5,495 bases of DNA, taken from positions 1 through 5,495 of the forward strand of contig JAGVHJ010000095.1 of assembly GCA_020056645.1 (NCBI GenBank). The letters are read 5' to 3'. The notes under the pieces are model-generated. The model was not told where the DNA came from. It did no database searches and saw nothing but the letters and a program-made list of their open reading frames with translations. The DNA is from Desulfobacterales bacterium (GTDB lineage Bacteria > Desulfobacterota > Desulfobacteria > Desulfobacterales > JAHIVH01). Both the position numbers and the translations under genes were made by a program. Shown one piece after another: positions 1 to 5,495 of this stretch (positions are counted from its first letter, which is position 1; the number at the start of each line of letters is the position of its first letter).

Positions 1-1294
1 CGGAAAAAACCAGGGCCTTGCCGAAGCCGAACGATTCGCCTCCCTGTCCAAGCGGCGCACGATAACCGCTCATCACATTGAATAGTATCAAAACAAGCAA
101 AACCGGCGGAATAACGTTCACCCATTGACCGGAAACCCGCCATTTCACTTCTCGCCTGCCAAAGGCAAGGAATAGAACCGCCGCGGCGACGATCGGAATA
201 TATCCGACAGTCCTCAAATACCCAAGGCCCAGGGTGAGGACGAAGAGCCAGGGAAACAACAGAGCGCACCGGACAGGACGTATCCAAAAGAGAAAGGCTA
301 AAAGAGTCATCCCCCCCATGGCCAGAGCCACCAGCACGTAGGGTTTGTTCAGCGCATCAAAGGGAGAGAGATACTCCGATGAGATAATCGTCTTTCCCCG
401 CGTCTCTACAATGGTGTTATTTAAAGCGGATTTTACGTGCCTTAAGAAGCCGGCCGGGTTCATCTTTCCGCCATCGACGCTTCCCTCGGACGTAAGAGGT
501 GTTTCAATGGTAGAGGCCTGAGGTTGAGGAGCCCTATCCGGCATGCTGATAAAGACGGAAAAAAGCCGTTTGATTTGCCAAGTGTTGAAATAAGCGTGCG
601 TCATGGGGTTCTTAAATGAAATCACCCCAAAAGAGAGAACAAGGACCCCTAAATAAATCGCCATTTTTCTATAATGAAATGATTTTGTTAATCTCAGCGT
701 ATCGACGAGATCACCGGCAAGGAGCAAGCATACGATGGCGAAGCCCAGCAGATAAGACCCGTGCATACAACTCCATACCCCCAAAACCAGCGGGTAGGCC
801 CATATCCAAAGGGGTTTGTCCAGATAGTCGATTTTGCGCCAGAGATAAAAGATCAAGACGATAAAGGGCATGGCGAACATGGAGTTCCGGATGGCTTGAA
901 GCTGAAAGGTTCCGAGAACCACCATCATGAGCGTCAACAGATTCCAGGCATTCATCCCCTTCCCAAAAAGGGCGAAAACAAGATAACATGTTAAGCATAT
1001 TACAAAAAGACCGAATAGTTGCAGCCCAATCTCCCCTCCTGCCTGATGAACAAGCGCCAGCGTGATATCGCCAAGCCATGTGAACCGGAGGTCATTCACC
1101 GTTTCCTTTACCGGACTAAAATAAAAAAGGGAGTAATCGGGCGCGCTCCACTTTTCCATCAGAGTGTTCCCCAACTGTAGATGAAACCATATGTCCGGGT
1201 TGTCTATTTTGACCAGGTTGATCAAAACCGTCCATGCCACTAGCATCGTCAGCCAGAGATAGATGTTGTTTCCGATTTTTGTTTTATACGTCAT
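1..1294 (-). CDS. Polytopic membrane protein, GT-C glycosyltransferase-like, 5' part only (stop lies beyond the window)
   Basis: This frame reads without a stop from an ATG at 1294-1292 to the window edge, giving 431 residues. The protein is strongly hydrophobic, with about ten probable membrane segments (for example near residues 11-29, 91-110, 118-131, 139-151, 162-175, 181-195, 211-226, 318-337, 346-360, 364-378 and 393-408). It is a paralogue of the upstream gene at 1346-3820, with shared landmarks in the same order: DIWFH (34-38), TWLGD (72-76), GGEIGL (86-91), N-S-x-F after Q (133-140), MHG (177-179), SPFD (310-313) and LGLGYLRT (355-362). The acidic D-x-W-x-H motif in the first outer loop resembles GT-C-fold enzymes, so a lipid-linked sugar transfer role is possible but inferred. 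A Pro/Gln/Ser/Thr-rich stretch (about 251-282) sits where the paralogue also has a variable linker. The start has only a weak GGA before it, but an N-terminus of about 34 residues before the motif matches the paralogue. The window ends just before the expected periplasmic VFIDxR-type region, so whether it carries TPRs is unknown. Confidence 0.85.
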   Translation of the reverse strand, partial: MTYKTKIGNNIYLWLTMLVAWTVLINLVKIDNPDIWFHLQLGNTLMEKWSAPDYSLFYFSPVKETVNDLRFTWLGDITLALVHQAGGEIGLQLFGLFVICLTCYLVFALFGKGMNAWNLLTLMMVVLGTFQLQAIRNSMFAMPFIVLIFYLWRKIDYLDKPLWIWAYPLVLGVWSCMHGSYLLGFAIVCLLLAGDLVDTLRLTKSFHYRKMAIYLGVLVLSFGVISFKNPMTHAYFNTWQIKRLFSVFISMPDRAPQPQASTIETPLTSEGSVDGGKMNPAGFLRHVKSALNNTIVETRGKTIISSEYLSPFDALNKPYVLVALAMGGMTLLAFLFWIRPVRCALLFPWLFVLTLGLGYLRTVGYIPIVAAAVLFLAFGRREVKWRVSGQWVNVIPPVLLVLILFNVMSGYRAPLGQGGESFGFGKALVFS

Positions 1295-1345
1295 TGTCCG
1301 ATTCCAAACGAGAGTCAGATGATCAATCAAGTAAAAGCGTCACGC

Positions 1346-3820
1346 TCAATGGGGTTTCACCTGATCCAAAAGAAGCGTGAGGGTCTTATTGCCGGGGTTC
1401 ATGGAGATGCCTTCCCGATAAACAGCAATGGCCTCCTGGGGTCTATCCAATACTTCAAAAAGCGTTCCCAGATTAATGTAGGATTCCGGCATACGGGGGT
1501 TCTTTTCCATGGCCTTTCTGAAATTCATTTCGGCCTCCCCATACTTCTTCAACTGGAAATAGAGAAATCCAATTTTATTATACTCATGGTACAGATCCGG
1601 ATTCAGCTTCACGGCTATTTCATATTGTGAAATGGCCAAATTAATATATTTCATCTGCATCATGATGTCTCCCACGAGAATCTGACGCTCTATATTGTTC
1701 GGAGCAACACGCGCCGCCGCTATATATTCTGAAACAGCCTTCTTATCCTGCTTCAACTCCCTCAACGCATCGCCGTAGATAACAAACATCGCTCCTGGAT
1801 CCTTGACGCCCACCAGCTTCCGGGTCACTTCCGCCAATACCGGATTGTTGATCGCGTCAAATCGGTCCCGCAGTTCCGCCATGGATCTGTAAATCAATGC
1901 GAGATTTGTTTTTTCCTCCTCGGGAAGCGCCTCAAGCATCGGTTTGATGTGTTCATAAAAATCGAATGTATCCTTTAATCTTCCGAAATGGAGCATGTAT
2001 TTTAACGTATTGTCCAAAAACCGGCCAAAGGCGACCCGGCTCACATAGGTAAGGGACTCTATATCGGCGCTATCTCCAATGAACCGAGGAACCTTGCCAT
2101 AAAACTGATCATACCCCTCTTCCGTTCGCCGCTCGATCAGGGTCATGCTGGCGTCAAAAAAAGTCACGTTCCAATTTTGACTCATATACATGTCATACCA
2201 TTCAAAATCATTCACAATACTAAAAATACCATGTTTCAAGCCCATCTTCTCTATATACTTCAAACCGTAATTCATCGTGTAGTCATCGTAAAACTCCTTG
2301 GAATAGTCGATAGAACGGCTGTCGATAAACACCTTTTTCATACCATACCATGACCAGATCAAGCTTCCGCCAACGTTATAACTGTTAAAAAGATTTTCAT
2401 TGGGAAAACGTTCCAGGGCGAACCGCGGAATCGAGGATCTCGTTTCATCAGACCGCCCGATCCCCGGTTGAACGGTCACGAGGCCTGTAACTCGGTTGAA
2501 CTGTTTTTGATAGAGATAAAAAGGCTGGATGACCATTAGGAATAGGCAGATGAAACACGCCGCCATATTAAGCAGAGGTAGGCCGCCACCGCCGGATACC
2601 ATCCCCTTGATCCTGCTGTTTGCATTCGCTTCAGGAGGAGAGGTGAAATGGGCGATACCCGCAACCATAAAAGGCAGCGCCACCTGAAAAGGAAAGCCCG
2701 TTGTCCTCAGATACCCCAACCCGAGATATAGACTGGCCAAAGAAGGAAAAACATATGAAAAGCGGATCGTGTGCTTAAAATAAACAGCCGTGGTCACCAG
2801 ATAACACCCATAAACGACGCAGAGAATAAAAAGCGCTTTCACAAAAAGCATCGATGTCCCGTCAAAAGGAGATTTGAACTCCTCTATATACTCGGCGTCC
2901 CCCCCTTTCATAAATCCCCTGAACAGGAGCTTGAACGACTCCTTGAAGCTCGGTGGGCCTGATTCCTCCAACACCAGAGATGGATCGCCCTGGATTTTAT
3001 CGTTACTATCATCGGCGGCGGTGGTTGTTGCGGAAGATGGCATGGGGGCGGGGTCGTAAGAGGGGCCGAAGAGTGTCCGGACTACTTCTTTTACAATGGT
3101 ATAGGGTTGAAAATTCAAATTGGTCTTCACAATAGCTGCTGAAGCAATGACCACGATGAAAAAGAACGCCAAAAACACCGGCCGGCGTCTCTCTTTTTGC
3201 ATGAGCTGATCAAACAATTCCCCTAAAAAAATAAACGACAAAATCCCCATTCCCACGAGAGCGTAGCCGTGCATATAGGTCCATAGGCCAATAATGATGG
3301 GCGCGCCGATCAAGAGATACTCTTTTTTCTTTTCCTTCACCAGGAACCATAGCAGAATAATCAAAGGTAGAAAAATCAACGTAAATATCGAATTCTTCAG
3401 AATCTGCTGTTGCATGGTCCCGATCACAATCAGGACCGCTGTCAATAGAGTCAAGCCATTGTACCTGTTTCCAGATAAAACGAGCATGACCTTGACCGGA
3501 ACGATAATCGCGATCATCTGAAAAATATGAAGACCGATTTCGCCTCCTCCGACCTTATAAACCCCAAACAGAAAGAGATCGCCCAGCCACGTTTTAATAT
3601 TGGGCGAAACCGGTCTGACCGGCGAAAAGGTGAATGTGTCCGTTGGCGGATAAAAGCCATTTTCAAGAAAAAATCTGCCACAGGCGATATGCCACCATAA
3701 GTCATCGCCATAAATTTTTGATATCAAATAGTACCCCGTGGTCATCAAAAAAAGCCCCCAGAAGACCCATGGCGGCATGGCCGACAAATAGTAGATTCCT
3801 TTTTTTATTTTTTCAGACAC
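1346..3820 (-). CDS. Polytopic membrane protein, GT-C glycosyltransferase-like, with periplasmic region and C-terminal TPR repeats
   Basis: The 824-residue product starts at a GTG (3820-3818) preceded by GGAAAGG at seven bases' spacing; an in-frame TAG lies a short way upstream, so no ATG alternative exists before it. Residues 1-435 hold roughly ten or eleven membrane segments. The first outer loop has DDLWWH (39-44) and TWLGD (77-81), followed by GGEIGL (92-97), MHG (183-185), SPFD (317-320) and LGLGYLRT (366-373). A hydrophilic linker of low complexity (about 252-292) interrupts the membrane part. After the last helix comes a region with FNSYNVGG (478-485) and VFIDSRSIDY (497-506). This resembles a motif seen in many large bacterial membrane proteins of GT-C-like type, where the form is roughly N-x-Y-x-W-G-G followed by V-F-I-D-G-R. 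Four TPR units of 34 residues follow (about 676-709, 710-743, 744-777, 778-811), likely for protein contacts. The loop acidic motif and topology suggest periplasm-side sugar transfer from a lipid carrier, but activity and substrate are inference. The gene follows gspJ by 85 bases and precedes its paralogue by 51. Confidence 0.9.
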   Translation of the reverse strand: MSEKIKKGIYYLSAMPPWVFWGLFLMTTGYYLISKIYGDDLWWHIACGRFFLENGFYPPTDTFTFSPVRPVSPNIKTWLGDLFLFGVYKVGGGEIGLHIFQMIAIIVPVKVMLVLSGNRYNGLTLLTAVLIVIGTMQQQILKNSIFTLIFLPLIILLWFLVKEKKKEYLLIGAPIIIGLWTYMHGYALVGMGILSFIFLGELFDQLMQKERRRPVFLAFFFIVVIASAAIVKTNLNFQPYTIVKEVVRTLFGPSYDPAPMPSSATTTAADDSNDKIQGDPSLVLEESGPPSFKESFKLLFRGFMKGGDAEYIEEFKSPFDGTSMLFVKALFILCVVYGCYLVTTAVYFKHTIRFSYVFPSLASLYLGLGYLRTTGFPFQVALPFMVAGIAHFTSPPEANANSRIKGMVSGGGGLPLLNMAACFICLFLMVIQPFYLYQKQFNRVTGLVTVQPGIGRSDETRSSIPRFALERFPNENLFNSYNVGGSLIWSWYGMKKVFIDSRSIDYSKEFYDDYTMNYGLKYIEKMGLKHGIFSIVNDFEWYDMYMSQNWNVTFFDASMTLIERRTEEGYDQFYGKVPRFIGDSADIESLTYVSRVAFGRFLDNTLKYMLHFGRLKDTFDFYEHIKPMLEALPEEEKTNLALIYRSMAELRDRFDAINNPVLAEVTRKLVGVKDPGAMFVIYGDALRELKQDKKAVSEYIAAARVAPNNIERQILVGDIMMQMKYINLAISQYEIAVKLNPDLYHEYNKIGFLYFQLKKYGEAEMNFRKAMEKNPRMPESYINLGTLFEVLDRPQEAIAVYREGISMNPGNKTLTLLLDQVKPH

Positions 3821-3827
3821 CTGTTGA

Positions 3828-3834
3828 CCTTTCC
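3828..3834 (-). promoter_or_regulatory. Ribosome binding site for the TPR membrane protein
   Basis: On the minus strand GGAAAGG lies seven bases before the GTG at 3820. It is the clearest Shine-Dalgarno sequence in the window and decides the GTG start over the internal ATG at residue 15, which would remove part of the N-terminal cytoplasmic segment. Confidence 0.7.
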
Positions 3835-3884
3835 AGCTAAATGGTTGCTTCTAATGAAAAGCGCATCTCTCCAAAACAGGCTCA

Positions 3885-3901
3885 AACTCGAAGAGCGAGT
3901 T
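3885..3901 (-). other. Small inverted repeat after gspJ, possible weak terminator or processing hairpin
   Basis: A perfect 6-base inverted repeat, AACTCG and CGAGTT around a 5-base loop, sits five bases after the gspJ stop. On the minus strand the stem could extend imperfectly with flanking GGTT and TGAGCC. A run of only four T residues follows seven bases later, in CCTGTTTTGG, so it is a poor intrinsic terminator. It might reduce read-through into the membrane protein genes or mark an RNA processing point. Confidence 0.35.
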
Positions 3902-3905
3902 AACC

Positions 3906-4610
3906 TCAATAAATCCTTGCAACAAGGGTTACCGTATCCGATTCATCCAGCGGCATCAGGGTCACCCGGACAGCCAGCGGGAAGGCGTTTTCCTCATCCG
4001 GATTCCATACATCCTGCCACTTCAATTCGTCACGCTCGTCTAATTTCAAGTATTCAAAAAAGATCGACCTCATACCGCTCAACAAAATATAGGGCGGATC
4101 CTCCGAAGGCTCCCCGGTATCGACATCGGGTATCTTCAATACCGCATCCTTCTCAAAATACAAGAGATTTTGATCATCAGCCCCATTTTTATTCTTTTCA
4201 TTCCTGTCACTTTCAGACCCGAATTTATATTTTACAATCGTTAGCTGGCCGGAGCCGATCTCCACGGCAGGCATACGGGTCACAAAAGAAAGCGAAACGC
4301 TATCCCCTCTCAAAAAATAGGGCCTTTTATTGTTGTTGGTGATATTATTTGTCACGACGGATGCCAACTGACGCTTTAAAATATCATAAACAAATCTAAT
4401 TTTTTGATTTTCTTCAACATTTTCAGTGCCCTTCTCCCAAGCCCTGATACTGATACGAAACGCTGAGAAAATAATGACCACCATGATCGCAACAATGGCG
4501 ATGGAGATCATCAACTCCAATAACGTAAATCCACGATGCCTCTCTCTCTCGTTCAGAGGTATCCTGCTCCATGTGGGGGTGTGTTGAGCTTTTTTTGTCA
4601 GAGGTATCAT
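3906..4610 (-). CDS. gspJ: GspJ-like minor pseudopilin (type II secretion-like)
   Basis: This 234-residue protein has a class III prepilin signal: a basic leader ending HRG (25-27), then FTLLEL (28-33) and a hydrophobic helix to about residue 51. A prepilin peptidase would cut after Gly27 and methylate Phe28; Glu32 is the conserved fifth residue of the mature chain. The body fits GspJ: FLRGDSVSLSFVTR (99-112), a Y-x-F strand near 128-130, LLSGMRSIFFEYL (176-188), then KWQDVW (197-202) and PLAVRVTL (211-218), the usual closing block with a tryptophan pair and a P-x-A-V-x-V strand. GspJ sits with GspI, GspK and GspH at the tip of the pseudopilus in the periplasm. The 27-residue leader is longer than usual, but the start overlaps the upstream stop as ATGA, which supports it. 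Two Asn/Lys/Asp-rich stretches (88-96 and 131-148) look like surface loops. No gspK follows, which is unlike standard operons. Another prepilin-like PulG/PilW-type protein is the main alternative. Confidence 0.85.
   Translation of the reverse strand: MIPLTKKAQHTPTWSRIPLNERERHRGFTLLELMISIAIVAIMVVIIFSAFRISIRAWEKGTENVEENQKIRFVYDILKRQLASVVTNNITNNNKRPYFLRGDSVSLSFVTRMPAVEIGSGQLTIVKYKFGSESDRNEKNKNGADDQNLLYFEKDAVLKIPDVDTGEPSEDPPYILLSGMRSIFFEYLKLDERDELKWQDVWNPDEENAFPLAVRVTLMPLDESDTVTLVARIY
4607..4610 (-). other. ATGA stop/start overlap of gspI and gspJ
   Basis: The gspI stop TGA and the gspJ start ATG share bases as ATGA. The sequence before it (AAGCGAGA) is only weakly purine-rich, so gspJ translation probably depends on ribosomes finishing gspI. 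This would keep the two pseudopilins in a fixed ratio, as expected for partners at one pseudopilus tip. Confidence 0.8.
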
Positions 4611-5071
4611 TCTCGCTTTTCAGGAACCGGTGAAATCGCCGTTGTGGCGATATCAAACTTCTTTCTGACCAGGCCTTCCAACCAGGATACCTCCACCTGG
4701 ATGGCATAAAGCCCTATAGGTATCCGCACCCCACTTTTATCATTTTTCTGTTGATATTCTATCTGGGTCACTTCAATGATCCATGAATAGCGCTCCCCCT
4801 CCTCGCCGGTTAGCACGCCCTCGGTAAGGGGAAGGGCGAGCAGGGTCGTCTCCATCTTTTCTCTCGCGATTTGAATGGCCTGGATATAGTTTTCGGAGAG
4901 TTTTCCAGCACGCAGACCCCCTGAAAAAACCTGAAGCACAACAACCACCGAGACGGCGAGTATAACGATGCTCACCAGAGTTTCGATCAGGGTATAGCCG
5001 CTACAACCGCTTGGAATCCTCCTAACGGAAAATACCATGGGGTGATGGTTTCGGAACGGAAATGGGTTCAC
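4607..5071 (-). CDS. gspI: GspI-like minor pseudopilin (type II secretion-like)
   Basis: The 154-residue product carries a prepilin signal: leader to Gly25, then YTLIE (26-30) and a hydrophobic helix to about residue 49. Predicted cleavage after Gly25 leaves a mature chain of 129 residues, a normal size for GspI. The mature +1 residue is Tyr instead of the usual Phe or Met, while Glu at +5 is kept. Family-like features follow: an A-x-x-x-AREKMETTLL helix (65-78), a GERYSWIIEV strand (92-101), and a VEVSW strand (126-130) ending in a short polar tail. GspI nucleates the pseudopilus tip together with GspJ. The start is a GTG at 5071-5069; an in-frame TGA lies eleven to nine bases upstream of it, so this is the longest possible form. 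A purine-rich TTGAGA precedes it, a weak ribosome site. The alternative ATG at 5038-5036 (residue 12) has no visible ribosome site. Its TGA overlaps the gspJ start, and gene order I then J matches type II secretion operons. A PilV-like assignment is the alternative. Confidence 0.83.
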   Translation of the reverse strand: MNPFPFRNHHPMVFSVRRIPSGCSGYTLIETLVSIVILAVSVVVVLQVFSGGLRAGKLSENYIQAIQIAREKMETTLLALPLTEGVLTGEEGERYSWIIEVTQIEYQQKNDKSGVRIPIGLYAIQVEVSWLEGLVRKKFDIATTAISPVPEKRE

Positions 5072-5080
5072 ATAGATATC

Positions 5081-5095
5081 TCAAGAAAGACTTGA
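5081..5095 (-). other. Small inverted repeat just upstream of gspI
   Basis: TCAAG and CTTGA form a 5-base stem around a 5-base loop in the 40-base gap after the carbamoyltransferase stop. A G-T and an A-T pair could extend it. The 3' arm contains the TTGA of the weak ribosome site before the gspI GTG, so folding could lower gspI translation. It is short and may be chance. Confidence 0.25.
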
Positions 5096-5111
5096 AAACC
5101 AAAATCGATGG

Positions 5112-5495
5112 TCAATCGAGCACGATCCCCTCATCGGCGGCTGTCTCTGTCCATGGGGGCTGCTCTTTCTTGTCGAAAAAAGAGTCCCCAATCACCAGGC
5201 AATCCATTTCTGTTTTCATGAAACACCGGTAGGCATCCGCCGCTGTGCAGACGATGGGTTCCCCCCGGACATTAAAGCTGGTGTTCACGAGGACGCCACA
5301 CCCGGTCCTCTCCTTAAACGCCCTTAAGAGTTCCCAGTATTTTGGGTTGGTCTCCTGGCTGACGCTCTGAATTCTAGCGGAATAATCGACATGGGTCACT
5401 GCGGGGATGTCGGATCGAAGAAAATAGAGCCTTTCAAGGATTCCCCTGGCTGCGTTCCCCGCCTCATCCATTTGATGACACCGCTCTTGTTTCAC
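5112..5495 (-). CDS. Carbamoyltransferase, NodU/CmcH family, C-terminal part only
   Basis: The visible 127 residues continue from beyond the window's right edge; the GTG codon at 5495-5493 is most likely an internal valine, not a start. They match the C-terminal domain of NodU/CmcH/TobZ-type O-carbamoyltransferases. Recognisable blocks are SDIPAVTHVDYSARIQSV (28-45), the spaced pattern NPKYWELLRAF-x5-G (50-66), VLVNTSFNVRGEPIV (69-83), and DAYRCFMKTEMDCLVIGD (87-104). The NTSFN-x-R-GEPIV block is the strongest family signature. These cytoplasmic enzymes transfer a carbamoyl group from carbamoyl phosphate, through carbamoyl-adenylate, to a hydroxyl on a sugar or natural product. Family members are typically around 550-600 residues, so the N-terminal Kae1-like catalytic part is missing here. 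The frame ends in TGA at 5114-5112 with a 13-residue acidic tail after WTETAA. The substrate cannot be inferred from this end. The gene lies 40 bases before gspI on the same strand, which suggests but does not prove co-transcription. Confidence 0.92.
   Translation of the reverse strand: MKQERCHQMDEAGNAARGILERLYFLRSDIPAVTHVDYSARIQSVSQETNPKYWELLRAFKERTGCGVLVNTSFNVRGEPIVCTAADAYRCFMKTEMDCLVIGDSFFDKKEQPPWTETAADEGIVLD

Noticed and set aside
711..1079. A 122-codon minus-strand frame starting MAWRYHAG
   Set aside because: It is out of frame with the 1294-to-1 membrane protein, whose frame has paralogue support through this whole stretch. Its Arg/Ser/His-rich composition with no family signature is typical of a shadow frame.
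1336..1346. AGCG-TGA-CGCT hairpin followed by TTTT at the end of the TPR membrane protein gene, as a terminator
   Set aside because: The stem has only four pairs and the T run is four bases, and a same-strand paralogue starts 51 bases after the stop codon. It is too weak to call a terminator.
1319..1630. A 103-codon plus-strand frame opposite the TPR region
   Set aside because: It is antisense to the clear TPR repeats of the membrane protein, with no recognisable features of its own.
3634..3840. A 68-codon plus-strand frame near the start of the TPR membrane protein
   Set aside because: It is antisense to the conserved first loop (DDLWWH region) and its Phe/Leu/Arg/Ser-rich sequence has no family features.
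3824..4342. A 172-codon plus-strand frame antisense to gspJ
   Set aside because: It lies opposite a well supported gspJ, is rich in Ser, His, Pro and Arg, and shows no domain or good ribosome site.
4423..4707. A 94-codon minus-strand frame bridging gspI and gspJ
   Set aside because: It overlaps the ends of both pseudopilin genes in a third frame. Both real frames carry family motifs on either side of the ATGA junction, so there is no sign of a frameshift or fusion.
5493..5495. GTG at the right edge as the start of a small gene
   Set aside because: The following residues are the C-terminal domain of a much longer carbamoyltransferase family, so this codon is almost certainly internal and the gene continues beyond the window.

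Overview
The window is a compact stretch of bacterial accessory chromosome with every supported gene on the minus strand, so it reads from position 5495 down to 1. It carries five genes, two of them cut by the window edges: the C-terminal end of a NodU/CmcH-type carbamoyltransferase (5495-5112), a GspI-like minor pseudopilin (5071-4607), a GspJ-like minor pseudopilin (4610-3906), an 824-residue polytopic membrane protein ending in TPR repeats (3820-1346), and the first 431 residues of a second polytopic membrane protein (1294-1). The last one is a diverged tandem paralogue of the gene before it. It has no stop inside the window, so a start-to-stop ORF search misses it.

Gaps are short (40, 85 and 51 bases) and the two pseudopilin genes overlap by ATGA. 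I see no convincing internal promoter or strong terminator, so the set could be one transcription unit, though the small hairpins in the gaps leave room for processing or attenuation. No RNA genes, mobile elements, CRISPR arrays or long repeats are visible.

Genes with this combination (type II secretion or type IV pilus-like pseudopilins, large membrane proteins with a D-x-W-x-H first loop and TPR tails, and a carbamoyltransferase) are common in Gram-negative anaerobes of the Desulfobacterota (former Deltaproteobacteria). That is my best guess for the source, held with low to moderate confidence because there is no phylogenetic marker here.

How the genes may work together is inference. GspI and GspJ would form part of the tip of a pseudopilus in a type II secretion-like machine. 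The two membrane proteins resemble GT-C-fold glycosyltransferase-like proteins that act on the periplasmic side of the inner membrane. The carbamoyltransferase would carbamoylate a hydroxyl group on a sugar or small molecule in the cytoplasm. A cell-envelope glycan or surface-product system combining modification, transfer and secretion fits the gene content, but nothing in the sequence proves the genes share a pathway.
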